Source of the DNA: Cacajao melanocephalus
Lineage: Eukaryota; Chordata; Mammalia; Primates; Pitheciidae
Direction of reading: 5' to 3'
NCBI GenBank assembly: GCA_963573385.1
Contig: CAUYLG010070462.1
Coordinates: 1-64,000, forward strand
DNA: 64,000 nucleotides
Made by a program: the position numbers and the translations under genes. This document shows positions 12,131 to 24,262 of this stretch, in pieces. Under the pieces are notes generated by a model. It did not search any database. It saw only the letters and a list, made by a program, of their open reading frames with translations, and was not told the DNA's origin. The first letter of the stretch is position 1. The number at the start of each line of letters is the position of its first letter.

Positions 12131-12589
12131 AGCCCTAATTGGATCATGGTTAACTCGGATGGCTAGAATTCTTTTAGCGCTAGTTACATGCTTGCCAACT
12201 TAAGAAGAAAGAACAAGCATTTGAAAAGAAATGGAGGTCAGGGGATTCATGAAAAGGTATTCTTTTTATTTGGCCACACACAAAAAATATTTGGAAAGAA
12301 AGAGTGTGCATGTATGGAATTAACTGAGCATAGGATGGCTCTCAGCAGGGAATAAAGAGATGTTAGGGATACCATTGGTTCAGTTTCCTTTTGCTGGTAG
12401 GTTGCTGTGAAAAAAGAACAGATATGAGACAAGCTGAAAAGCTGAGTTAGGGTCTAGAGGGGAAAGAAGTGTGCAACCTGCTGTTTGCATTCACAGGCAA
12501 TTCACAGGTTCAACATCAAAATCCAGGAGTTGCTGTAGATTACCTACATCAAGAGATCATTCATTTGATAAAAGAGAAAACTTTATAGA
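12131..12589. other. Unassigned DNA
   Basis: About 460 bp between the MLT1 LTR and the MIR. Nothing recognised. Confidence 0.5.
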
Positions 12590-12622
12590 ACTGAGGTTTT
12601 GGATAGCGATGGCCCTGTGTTT

Positions 12623-12675
12623 GAAACTTGATTTTATTACTCATTAGTTGTGGAAATTTGGGCAAGTTATTTTTA
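12623..12675 (+). repeat. Left target-site duplication of the L1 (53 bp)
   Basis: Begins GAAACTTGATTTTATTAC and ends GGGCAAGTTATTTTTA. It matches 13239-13291 at 51 of 53 positions; the two differences are in the tetramer TCAT (here) versus ACAG. Confidence 0.9.
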
Positions 12676-13238
12676 AATCCCATTACTGGGTATATACCCA
12701 AAGGATTAGAAATCATTCTATTATAAAGATACATGCACACGTATGTTCACTGCGGCACTGTTTACAATAGCAAAGACTTGGAACCAACCCAAATGCCCAC
12801 TGATGATAGACTGGACAAAGAAAATGTGGCACATATATACCATGGAATACTATGCAGCCATAAAAAAACGATGAGTTTGTGTCCTTTGTAGGGACATGGA
12901 TGAATCTGGAAACCATCATTCTCAAAAAATTGATACAAGAACAGAAAATCAAACACCTCATGTTCTCACTCATAGGTGGGTGTTGAACAATGAGAACACA
13001 TGGCCACATGTAGGGGAACATTACACACTGGGGTCTGTTGTTGGGGGAATAAGGGAGGGACAGCAGTGGGTAGGAGGCTGGGGAGAGATAACATGGGGAG
13101 AAATGCCAGATATAGGTGATGGGGGAATGGAGGCAGCAAACCACCTTGCTATGTATGTACCTATGCAACAATCCTGCATGAGCTGCACATGTACCCCAGA
13201 ACCTAAAGTACAATAAAAAAAAAATCCACACAAAAAAA
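12676..13238 (+). mobile_element. 5'-truncated L1 3' end (older L1PA/L1PB type)
   Basis: Starts inside the 3' part of ORF2 (CCCATTACTGGGTATATACC), runs through the ORF2 end (CATGGAATACTATGCAGCCA), the G-rich 3'UTR tract and CACATGTACCCCAGAACCTA, and ends in an A-rich tail. It inserted into a MIR and is flanked by the 53 bp duplications. The 172-codon frame on the minus strand here is only the L1 antisense. Confidence 0.95.
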
Positions 13239-13291
13239 GAAACTTGATTTTATTACACAGTAGTTGTGGAAATTTGGGCAAGTTATTTTTA
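13239..13291 (+). repeat. Right target-site duplication of the L1 (53 bp)
   Basis: Directly follows the A-rich L1 tail and repeats 12623-12675; the MIR then continues into ATCTCTCCGAG. See the left copy for the differences. Confidence 0.9.
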
Positions 13292-13327
13292 TCTCTCCGA
13301 GTCTGTTCTCTTACCTGTAAAATGTGG

Positions 13328-13391
13328 ATAATATATTAATATTTAATTAATATAATTAAATTATATATTTTATATATTATATATTAATTAT
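13328..13391. repeat. AT-rich tract within a MIR
   Basis: TTAATATTTAATTAATATAA-like sequence followed by TATATTTTATATATTATATA. It sits between two recognisable parts of the MIR 3' half, so it is an expansion rather than flanking DNA. Confidence 0.8.
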
Positions 13392-13589
13392 GAGAATTAA
13401 AGAAATAAAGCATGCATATAGAGTACCTGCATTATGGTTAGTCTTTGTATAATGTAGCTATAATAACGACAACAATAATAATTCACTTGTTCATTTCATT
13501 AAAGTACATAATAAATTCAGAGATAGGGTAGAAAAAACTCTGACCCTTAAAAATAAACAGATATACATTTAATGACATGAATTTAACGT

Positions 13590-13983
13590 ATTCATTTTCT
13601 AGGCCTACTGTAACAAATCCCCACAAACTTGGTGGTTTAGAACAACAGAAAATTTATCCTCTCATAATTTTGGAAGCTGAAGTCTGAAATCAAGGTATTG
13701 GTAGTGCTAATTCTTTCTGGAAGCTCTGAAGGAGAATCTGTTCCATGTTTCTCCACTGTGCTGCTGGTAGCTGCTGGCTATCCTTGATATTTGTTGGTTT
13801 GGAGGTTCATTAGTCTAATCTCTGCCTCTATCTTCACATCACCTTCTCCTTTCCTCTGAGGAAATTTGTCATTGGATTTAGGGCCCATCTTAATTCAGAA
13901 TGATCACATCTCAACATCCTTGATCTAATTACCTCTGCAAAGATCCTTTACCCAAAAAAGGTACCATTCACAGGTGGACACAT
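13590..13983 (-). mobile_element. MLT1-family LTR (ERVL-MaLR), minus strand
   Basis: Reverse MLT1-type LTR: CTAGGCCTACTGTAACAAAT, CACAAACTTGGTGGTTTAGA, GGAAGCTGAAGTCTGAAATC, TGCCTCTATCTTCACATCAC, and the distal part GGGCCCATCTTAATTCAGAA. More diverged than the copy at 11715. The hairpin at 13984 begins at its left-LTR side. Confidence 0.85.
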
Positions 13984-14077
13984 CTAAAGATTTATTAAAT
14001 TACATTATTTCTCTCTTGCAGATTGAACCACCATTCAATCTACAAGAGAGAAATAATATAATTTAATAAATCTTTAG
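13984..14077. repeat. Near-perfect 94 bp inverted repeat (hairpin)
   Basis: Left arm 13984-14027 (starts CTAAAGATTTATTAAATTAC) and right arm 14034-14077 (ends AATTTAATAAATCTTTAG) are reverse complements at 42 of 44 positions around a 6-base loop, CCACCA. The two mismatches are C:A on this strand and become G:U wobbles in a minus-strand RNA. It is not MADE1 and I know no MITE with these ends. A template-switch inverted duplication is the simplest origin. Confidence 0.95.
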
Positions 14078-16489
14078 GATAATTTAGCTAACACTATTAT
14101 ACATTTGACATATGCTTTATAAATTAAGTCTTTAGCTCATTTAAGGCTTGATATTTAAAATAAAGCATAAAATAAAAGTATATCTTGTTTTATAAAATAT
14201 CTTATCAATATAAAGTTAGATATACATTATAATAGATGGAATCTGACAAAGGAAATGAAGTAGGATTGGGATAATAACTTGTAGTAATAATTAATATATA
14301 TATATATATATATATTTGCATGCTAGGGCATATTTAACACACATTCCTTTAAGTGTACTACCTTAAATAATCCTCATAAAAACCATAGGAAACACAATGA
14401 TGAGCCTAAAAATAGCTTGACAAGGGTTACGCATTTGAAAAATTGTAATGACATTGGCATGTGGACCAAATTTACAATGATTTATAAATATCTTAAACTT
14501 GAAATTTTATTGAATAGGTAACGAGTCATAGTAAAGACTTTTTACAACTATGGTAGGCCAAATGATCACATGAAAGAAGGTAACAAGATGGTTTTCTTCT
14601 GAAGGAACTTTCTAGTTTCCTGAACATGAAAGCAATGAATTAAGATGAAGTCTATTCATTCATCATTTAACAAGAGAGCTTTTCAAAGATTGAGGATTTA
14701 TTCTGGGTGTTGGTATTGATAAGAAAAACAAAATACTTCACAAAATAGTGGCACATAAGTTGTTTCTTGTCCAATACCTTTTGAATGTGATAAAACCTCA
14801 TTATCTGGGGGAAATGCAACTTTGAAAGGGTAATGTTATAATTTCAGTTGCCAAATAAAAATGAGGCAATATCTCTTAATATATGAAAAGAACCAGTTTA
14901 ATATTTAAGAAATATCTTCTTTTAGAGAGATGGAGGGATTGTGACTCTTAGTGGTTAACACTAAACATTTGAAGTAATGGTGGTGAGGGCTGCCACAGTA
15001 GAGCAGTGTCCTCAGAACAGCAGTGGGATTAGGACCTGGCAAGGCTTAGCTAGAGCCTGCAGAAGTGGTAGAAGTTGGTGATGGGTAACAAAGTGCTAAT
15101 TGACAGCAGCAGTATTGAGAGCCAAACTAGAGAAGGATGTTAATTAGACAAACTCTGCGTCTGCACTGCCCTCTTCAAATAGAATAAAATTGTGACTTGA
15201 AAATTATAGAATTGATCTTGGCAGAAAACTACGTGTCATTTGAGCTGAAGATCTTCTGATGTTTACATGTACTCTTGATTGTACACATTTTCTCCTAGCT
15301 CAAGGGACCAGTAGAAATAAAAGTCCTCAGAAGTTTTTTGTTTTGTTTTTTTTTTTGTACTTTAATCATGCAAGAAATACCTTCTTTCTGGAGACGAGAA
15401 GTTGGAATTCTCAACATATCTATGACATCATATTATCAAAATAAATTAAAAGCAATCATGTAGAATGACTAAAATTTGTAGAAAGCATAATCTTTGTTAT
15501 TTGATTAGCCTGCAACCAATTAAAAATGTATACAGCACTATATTAATCACATTATAAACCCTCTTAGTAGATAAAATAATATGTCTTTGGGATTGAATGC
15601 TCTTTCTTTCTCTCCTTTTACCCAAAATATAATGAATTTAGAAATTAGAAAAAGCAAAATTAATATGATCATACTTTGAAAAATTTTTATCTGGGTCAAA
15701 AGTGGACTATAACAGAAAGATCATAGCAAATACTAATTTGGAAATTTAAAGAGAAGCTTTACTTGCTCTTAAACCTTTATTGAATTATAAGACAACTGAT
15801 AATTAGGATTTGTAGTAGAGAAGAGTTATAAAGGATAACTGTTGAAGTTATTTTAGAGTAGAGTGATCAACTGCTGACCCCAACACACACCTATTTTTAA
15901 TGTTACAGCTTAATCTGCAGAAGGCATTAAAACACCCACAAATGCTTTTTGTAGTTTAGCAGGAAGAATAATATATAAGAAAAAACTCATAGTTATGTAA
16001 TCTACCTATCTATTTTCTTTCATTTATTTTTTCATATTACATCTGAGTTACATTTAATGCTCCTAATTCCCAACCCATACCTAAATATGGAAGAGAAAGA
16101 CGTGGGAAATAATATTTTTTGAATTCTCTCTTTTTTTTATTTCCTTTCCATAGCAATGTTCCACCATAAGCTTATTAAGGTAACTAATCCAGGGTTTTTA
16201 AGGAACACTACTTGTTCATGACATCTACATAGTCATGAAGAGAAGGTATATGACAAGGGCAGCTTGTGGAAAGGGCCACTTAGAGCACTTCAAAATGTCT
16301 TCTATGAGCCTTGAAATTAGTGTGAAGGAAGTTAACAGATTTAGGAATGATTTTGAGACCTTACTTCTGTGACTGATGACTTCTCAGTTCTAATTGCTAT
16401 TTTACATGTATCCTTATCATAAATCCTTTTTGTGTTTCTGCTAGCTTGACTCTTTATACCTTGTAACAATGTTCTGTTAAGAAAACAAA
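14078..16489. other. Unassigned DNA with a short (TA)n run
   Basis: About 2.4 kb with no recognised interspersed repeat. It holds a pure (TA)n run at 14292-14315 and a T-rich run near 15340-15357. No frame longer than about 61 codons. Confidence 0.5.
14292..14315. repeat. (TA)n microsatellite
   Basis: Eleven to twelve uninterrupted TA units. Confidence 0.9.
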
Positions 16490-16795
16490 GCTAGCTGGGT
16501 GTGGTGGCTCATGCCTGTTATCCTTGGACTTTGGGAGGCTGAAGTGGGAAGATCACTTCAAGAGTCCAAGACCAGCCCGGGCAACATGGAGACTCTGTCC
16601 CTACAAAAAACAAAAATAAATTAGCTGATGTGGTAGCACATGCCTATAGTCTCAGCTGCTCAGAAGGCTGAGGTAGGAGGATTGCTTGAGCCTGGAAAGT
16701 TGAGGCTGCAGTGAGCAGTGACTGTACTACTGTACTCCAGCCTGAACAACAGAGGGAGACCCTGCCTCCAAAAAATAAATAAATAAGAAAAAAAG
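16490..16795 (+). mobile_element. Alu SINE (J-like), plus strand
   Basis: GCTGGGTGTGGTGGCTCATG start, CCAAGACCAGCCCGGGCAAC, a middle A-rich linker, second monomer with GAGGCTGCAGTGAGC, and a tail of A-rich and AAAT repeats. A possible target duplication is AAGAAAACAAA (16480) versus AAGGAAAACAAA (16802). The wording at GATCACTTCAAGAGTCCAAG fits AluJ. Confidence 0.93.
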
Positions 16796-18117
<1,322 letters not shown>

Positions 18118-18142
18118 AAAACTCTTAATGATATAACACTAA

Positions 18143-18200
18143 TAATGAGGATGATGGAGACGGTGATGGTGATGCTGATGATGAGGATGATGTTAATGAT
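18143..18200 (+). repeat. (GAT)n-like trinucleotide tract
   Basis: Imperfect GATGAT/GGTGAT units between the Alu and the MIR. Confidence 0.75.
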
Positions 18201-18515
18201 CACAGCCAACACTGACTAAGTGCTTGTTATATGTCAAACATTGTTCCAAGCACTTTCTCCCTATTATCTCTTAATTTTACACTAATCATTCTAGGTCAGT
18301 TGGCTAGTATTTTAAAGATGAAGAACTTGAGGCACAGCCACGTTAAGTGACTTGTCAAGATAACTTGACAAATATTTTTTGTTTGGAAGGGAACTAAAGT
18401 TACCTATTCTTTTGCTTCTTCCTCTTTCCCCTTAGAGACAAGACCCAAATCAGCTCAGGTTTCTAAACTAGAAATCCAGAGTTATGACATAGGTCTCCTG
18501 ACTCCTAGATCAGTA
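18200..18515 (-). mobile_element. MIR SINE, minus strand
   Basis: Reverse MIR: GACTAAGTGCTTGTTATATG, CAAGCACTTTCTCCCTATTA, AAAGATGAAGAACTTGAGGC and AGTGACTTGTCAAGATAACT. After about 100 bp of unrelated sequence, CATAGGTCTCCTGACTCCTA at 18490 resembles the MIR 5' part, so the element probably carries an insertion. Confidence 0.75.
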
Positions 18516-19079
18516 TAAAAATAAGCATGCTTTTAAGTCAAAAAGCTGTTATTTAATCTATCTAAAGTGTTTAAATTCCCTTTTCATCTTTGGATGTAAA
18601 CCTATTGTTTTCTGGGGTTACAGTACTGCTATGGAATAAGGAGTATATAAGGAGTATATATAGGGTAAGGTAGGATTTGGTGAGGCGTGGGCAGTGAAGG
18701 CAAATTGTCAGCAAAAAGGTGTGCTGACTTTAGTCCAGCATTTTATTTGGAAATAATGGAGGAATAAAAGAAACCTATGATATCCTAAACTGTTGTGAAG
18801 GTATATTTTTAAAGATCAAATAATATGTCAAGTTTTGCTTTATCGGCTCTCTATGTAAATGCTTTGTGCATCATATAGAGTGTCTTAAATAGAAATGTAA
18901 GTAGTGTGTTAATGTAAGTGCTAGAAAAGAGTTTCTATAAATGGGCTTATTAAAATTTTTATCACCTGTTAACATTCCTTAAGGAAGTACCTTGGAAATA
19001 TATTAGTTGGTATTATTAGCTGATAATTTGAATGGGTACAACAAACAGTCATTTTTTTAAATAGTCCCATTTGCTTTCA
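18516..19079. other. Unassigned DNA
   Basis: Contains a small direct repeat, GGAGTATATAAGGAGTATATA at about 18640-18660 (given here only as two GGAGTATATA units). Nothing else recognised. Confidence 0.45.
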
Positions 19080-19760
19080 AAATTATCTTACCATATTTTA
19101 AAAAGGTAGATATTTAAAAAATACAGAAATATACAAGAAAAAATATAACCCATACCTCTTTACTATCAGTGAGAATTTATGCAGGTAATGTCTCCATTAT
19201 TTTTTTCTTAATTTATAAAACTTTACTGAAAGATATGAAGTTCTCTTTCTACTTCTTTTCAATATTATATTTTTTATGTCCTCCTGAGAGTCAACCTCTA
19301 TTATAAATTTGGAGTTATGTTCCTCCACTCTTTGATATTAAACCTTAACATCTTATGTTTGTACACATAAACAATATACATTTAAAAATGTATAAATGGA
19401 AACATACTTATACTTGTCTCCAACTTATTTTTCCCACTTATGTTTTAAATCTCTTTGTTTTAATACATTTAGATATAGTTCATTCATTTTAATTGATATT
19501 TCTTTGTATTTGTCTCCCTGGAAGAAATGGAATTACAGGGTTGTATGATTGTGCTTTTAAAAAACTTTATTAGATAATGCTAAATTATTCTATTAAAGAG
19601 GCTGTAAAAATATATATTTTCTATCAGCACATAGAGAGGTCTTATGATTTTCCCACATTCTTAGCAATATGTGATAGTAATAGATTTTTAAAATTGCTTA
19701 CTGCCCTCAATTTTTAGCTGTTCTTCATTTTAAAAAAATCAAATTACTGTAAATCTTTAA
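19080..19760 (-). mobile_element. Possible very old L1 (L1ME-like) ORF2/3' region, minus strand
   Basis: Antisense wording like that of ancient L1 3' parts: CATTCATTTTAATTGATATT, GAAGAAATGGAATTACAGGG, ATTTTCCCACATTCTTAGCA. Similarity is weak and spread out; no frame. Could be another old LINE. Confidence 0.4.
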
Positions 19761-20406
19761 TTTTCTTGGTAACCACATAACATTGTCTACTTCTTATCAG
19801 GCAGCATTTTTGTTACGATAAATGTACATCAAATATGTTTAAGAAAACTATTGTAAACATGCTATATTATCAGTTAATAGGATTACAGTTGGCAACTATT
19901 TCATAAATAAAATCACTATATCTGCTTAGAGTAACTTATTCAAATTAACGCAATGACCTGCATTCAATCCCAGCTATAGTCTAAATAAATTATGATTGTA
20001 TATTATAAATAAGCATATAAATAAGATATTTTATTTTTATACTTACACATATTATCTAGCTGTCTTTAATTTACAGTGAACAACATAAAAGCAACATAGG
20101 CAGGTCTTACCTCTAGAGTATCTACTTTGTCCTGCTTGTATACTCTGTCACTCACGGCCGCTCTTCAAATCATTGCATTTAGCCCTGAAGATAAGTTCAC
20201 AGCTTGAACTTTTCATTTAGCTTAATTGGCACTTGTTTTTTACCATGAGTTGTTCTCATTCAACTGGGTAATGGAACTGGAAATTACTTCCTCTAAGAAT
20301 CTCATTTAAATGAAGACAAACCATAAACATAGAAACACTTTGCTTGAAAGCAGCAACACAAATATAAGATAGCCCTTGACTTTAGATTAAAATGTCATCT
20401 CTAAGG

Positions 20407-20452
20407 TGGAACTTTTAGTATGGCACAAGAAGGAATTATACTAAAAGTTCCA
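20407..20452. repeat. Perfect 15 bp inverted repeat (hairpin)
   Basis: Arms TGGAACTTTTAGTAT (20407-20421) and ATACTAAAAGTTCCA (20438-20452) with a 16-base loop. Part of the left arm and loop (20411-20434) recurs at 22702-22725 with one mismatch. Confidence 0.95.
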
Positions 20453-20713
20453 TTTCAGATAAAGAAAGATCAGTAAACTCTGATCTTTAGATCAGAATTT
20501 TCAAATTCTCTCTTCAAAAAGTATATAATTGGACAGATTGTCAAAAACAACCATTTCATAACCAGAAATCTACCAAAGGCAGGCAACAAAGTGAGAAGTG
20601 TGAATTCATGAAAAATTACTGACCATTGTGTAAATACAGTGAGAATCAGTCTCATTCTTGCCAGGGTCTATTCCCTTTCCACTCAGTTTAGATGGTGCAG
20701 TAATTTTACCATT

Positions 20714-20905
20714 ATGGGAAAGGCCAGAAAACCAGAAGTTTCACCAGTAGAGGTGCCTCTCTTTTTTGAGTGGAAGGTGAAAAATCCAATGCTCAGCAGT
20801 GTTGTCAGTAAAACTAATGATTGTGATGACAAGGCACCAGTGGAGGCTAATAGTTCTGCTAGTCTGAGATCATCATCCTGGCTGCAGCAAGCAGAAGACA
20901 AGTGA
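20714..20905 (+). other. Unrecognised 63-codon open frame
   Basis: ATG with A at -3 and G at +4, inside a longer frame opening at 20639; the stop is TGA at 20903. The product would be 63 residues, mixed charge, Ser-rich toward the C-terminus, with no membrane segment or domain I know. The same frame stays open past the TGA to about 20986, with a Lys/Glu/Gln-rich helix-like stretch, so this could be the worn end of an old transposon protein. No splice, promoter or homology evidence; chance is the default reading. Confidence 0.12.
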
Positions 20906-22096
20906 ACTCTGCAGAAATTTAGCAGTGAGATTCAAAAAAATGAGGTAGCCATAGGATGTCTTGTTAATACTTTTTGCATCTTTAACTAACTGGAAATCTG
21001 TAAATGTGCATGGGAGACTGAACAAGGTCTAGTTCACGTATCTGTTCACGAATCAGATAGTTCTCACATATCTGAACTATATGCACAGATAAAAAGCAAG
21101 AAGGCCTGATAGAAAGTAAAACCTGGAGTGTACCTGAAAACTTCTGAACTTTTAATGTGCTCTCCAACCAGCATTCACATAGTTGGAAAGAAGGTAAAGC
21201 CTTTCTCGGATAAAAGTGTTTGAGCATAGCTTATGACATATAACTGCCTGACCATTAATCTATGGAAACATGGCGCCATTTCAAGAAAGTGAATCTTAAA
21301 AATTAAAACAGAATTAAAAAAAATAACCTTGAATATAAGCATTAGTAGTCACATACTGCAAGTGAGACATATTTCCCAGATTTAGTCCAGGAAAGTTACT
21401 AAACAAATAAACAGCAATAACTACAGCCCTCAGGAGGGAAATACTTGAATCTGGAGTCTTTATGATATATATATATATTTTTGAAATGTTCACTTTCAAC
21501 AAAATTATGAGAAAGGAAAAGGAATGGAAAAATACAACCATAATCAGAAAAAAGGAAGCAATTAGAGACTGTGAGTTTACCTATATGATGCATTTAGAAG
21601 ACAAATGTTTCAAAGGAAGTATTATATTATGTTCAAAGAATTAAAGAAAAACAAGTTTAAAGAATTGAAGAATTGAATGACAGCATGATGGCACTTGTTC
21701 AATAACTAGATCTTAATAAAGAGATTAAAAACTATTAAAAAAATGGAAATTTTGCCTTTGAAGAGCATATCTAAGATGAAAACTTTACTAGAGGGGCTCA
21801 ATAGTAGCTCTAAGACGGTAGAAGAAAGAGTAAATTAACTGGAAGATATGTCAGTAGAAATAATTGAATATAAGCAATGAAAAGAAAAATTACCATTTCA
21901 GAAAAATAAGCAGAGTTTAAAGGAGTGGTGGGAAGTCATTAAGGGTATGAGAATATTGGTATGAGAGGAGAGGGGAAAAAAGGGAGAAAAATATTAGAAG
22001 ATTCAATGGTCAGAAACTTTCTAAATTTGATTACAAGTATTAGCATACGGTTTTAAGCAGCTCAACAGTCTCCAAGTAAGATAAACACAAAGAAAT

Positions 22097-22247
22097 CTTT
22101 CTTTCTTTCTCTTTCTTTCTTTTCTTCCTTCCTTCCTTCTTTTCTCTCTTTCTTTTTTCTTTCTTTCTTTTTCTTTTTGTTTGTTTCTTTCTTTTCTTTC
22201 TTTCTTTCCTCCTACCCTTCCTCTCTCCCTTCCTCCTTCCTTCCTTC
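22097..22247 (+). repeat. (CTTT)n/(CCTT)n tract, expanded Alu tail
   Basis: About 150 bp of pure pyrimidine CTTT, TTCC and CCTT units immediately 5' of a minus-strand Alu, i.e. the mutated and expanded A-tail of that Alu. Confidence 0.95.
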
Positions 22248-22546
<299 letters not shown>

Positions 22547-23974
22547 TAAAACTTTTGAAAAACAAAGAGAAAGTCTTGAATACAGTGGGAAAAAATATAG
22601 ATATAACAGTAAACTTAATGACTGATTTTCCATTATAAACAATGAAAGCCAGAGGGCAGAGACATAGCGTATTTAAAATGCAAAGAAAAAACAAAACAAA
22701 GACTTTTAGTATGGCAGAAGAAGGAGCTACTAATAAGAATTCCATATCCAGCAAAATTATTCTTAAAAATGAAGGCAAAATAAAGACATTACTAGGTAAA
22801 CAAGAACAGAAATAATTTGTTACTAGTAGATCTGTCTTACAAGAAATATTAAAGGACGTTACTGAGACTGAAATGAAATGACATTACAGAGCAACCAAAT
22901 CCACAGGGATAAAAATGCCAGTGTGAGTGTGCACAGGAATGCCGCAGACCTGCTCCTGCCAGAACCTCACCACAGGCAATGCATGTGGCACTGATGGCAT
23001 GCATAAGTGGGCATGGATCACAGGGCACTGCCCTGATGAAGCACTTTGGCCAGCACCACCCATTGTAGTGTTGTGGCCAGAGAACTGGGAACACCTTGGC
23101 ATCTCTAGTGAGGCAGGTTCCTAACCTCAAGGGGACAGAGAACAAAGCTGGTGGCCCGGTACCAACTTCCCCAGCATTAGAGCATGCAGCCCAGGAGTGC
23201 TAAGCTGAGTAGTGGCCTCTGAAAGTCTTTCAGAAATGAAGCCAGTCAACTGAAACCACCTTATAACTCAATCAAACTCCCAAAAGCATCAAAGAACACA
23301 AAAGCAAAAAATCCCATCCAAAGGACATTAACCTCAAAGATTAAAGGAATATCAGCCCACAAAGACGAGATAAAACAACACAAGAGCTCTGGCAACTCAA
23401 AATGACAGTGTTTTCTCACCTCCAAATGACCAAACTTCTTAACTAGGCTGAAATGGTTGAAATGATAGAAATAGAATTCAGAGCATGCAGAGGAATGAAG
23501 ATCATACATCTTCAGTAGAAAGTTGAAAATTAATCCAAAGAATATAAGGAATATAAGAAAACACTGCAGGAGATGAAAGGCAAAATCACCACAGTAAGAA
23601 AGGACCAAATTGATCTAATAAAGCTGAAAAAGTCACTTGGATAATTTAATAAAACAATTATAAGTGTTAACAGCAGAAACAATGCAGTGATGAATAAAAC
23701 CTCAGAGCTCAAAGATCTGTTCTTTGAAATAAGTCAGTCAGACAATAAAATAGAAAAAGTAATAAAGAAGAATGAACAAAAGCCTGAGAAATATGGGATT
23801 ATGAAAAGAGACTAAATGTATGACTCATTGGTGTCTCTGAAAGAGAGGGAGATAAAGCAAGCAACTTGGAAAACATATTTGAAGATATTATCCATGAAAT
23901 ATTACCCAAAAGGTCAACATTCAAATTCAGGAAATGCAGATAATCCCTGAGAGACACTATATAAGTTACTATAT

Positions 23975-24174
23975 AAGATGACCCTCCTAGCCTACATCTT
24001 TCTCCTGTGCTGGATGCTTTCTGCCCTCGAACATCAGACTATAAGTTCTTCAGTTTTAGAACTCGAACTGGTTCTCCTTGCACCTCAGCCTGCAGATAGC
24101 CTATCATGGAAACTTGTGACCATGTGAGTTAATACTTAACTCCTATATATACACACACACATATATATACACAC

Positions 24175-24220
<46 letters not shown>

Positions 24221-24262
24221 TCCATTAGTTCTGTTCCTCTAGAGAACCTTGACTAATACAAT
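23975..24262 (+). mobile_element. 3' part of an MLT2-type LTR (ERVL) inside L1 ORF1
   Basis: CATCTTTCTCCTGTGCTGGA, TCAGACTATAAGTTCTTCAG, GTGAGTTAATACTTAACTCC and the terminus GAGAACCTTGACTAATACA are the 3' portion of HERV-L-type LTRs. The 5' half of the LTR is absent. It carries an expanded dinucleotide tract. L1 ORF1 text resumes right after it. Confidence 0.75.
24144..24220. repeat. Compound TA/CA/TG microsatellite
   Basis: (CA)n and (TA)n blocks followed by an uninterrupted (TG) run of about 20 units (24179-24218). The CA-then-TG order makes the whole tract partly self-complementary. Confidence 0.95.

Larger units (their letters stand above)
12590..13480 (+). mobile_element. MIR SINE, plus strand, split by an L1 insertion
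   Basis: The MIR core is visible as TTGTGGAAATTTGGGCAAGT followed, after the L1, by ATCTCTCCGAGTCTG, TTACCTGTAAAATGTGGATA and the 3' part GAATTAAAGAAATAAAGCATG. The 5' half lies left of the L1 at 12676, and the core is repeated at 13239-13291 as the target-site duplication. An AT-rich tract at 13328-13391 has expanded within the 3' half. Confidence 0.7.
19761..21439. other. Unassigned DNA holding a short hairpin and a small ORF
   Basis: No repeat recognised over about 1.7 kb. It holds the hairpin at 20407-20452 and the 63-codon frame at 20714-20905, listed separately. Confidence 0.45.

Noticed and set aside
12713..13231. 172-codon minus-strand frame, the longest in the window
   Set aside because: It is the antisense of an L1 ORF2 end and 3'UTR; the plus strand matches L1 word for word.
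13984..14077. MADE1/mariner MITE as explanation of the hairpin
   Set aside because: MADE1 has a different inverted-repeat sequence (TTAGGTTGGTGCAAAAGTAA-type ends) and flanking TA; neither is present.
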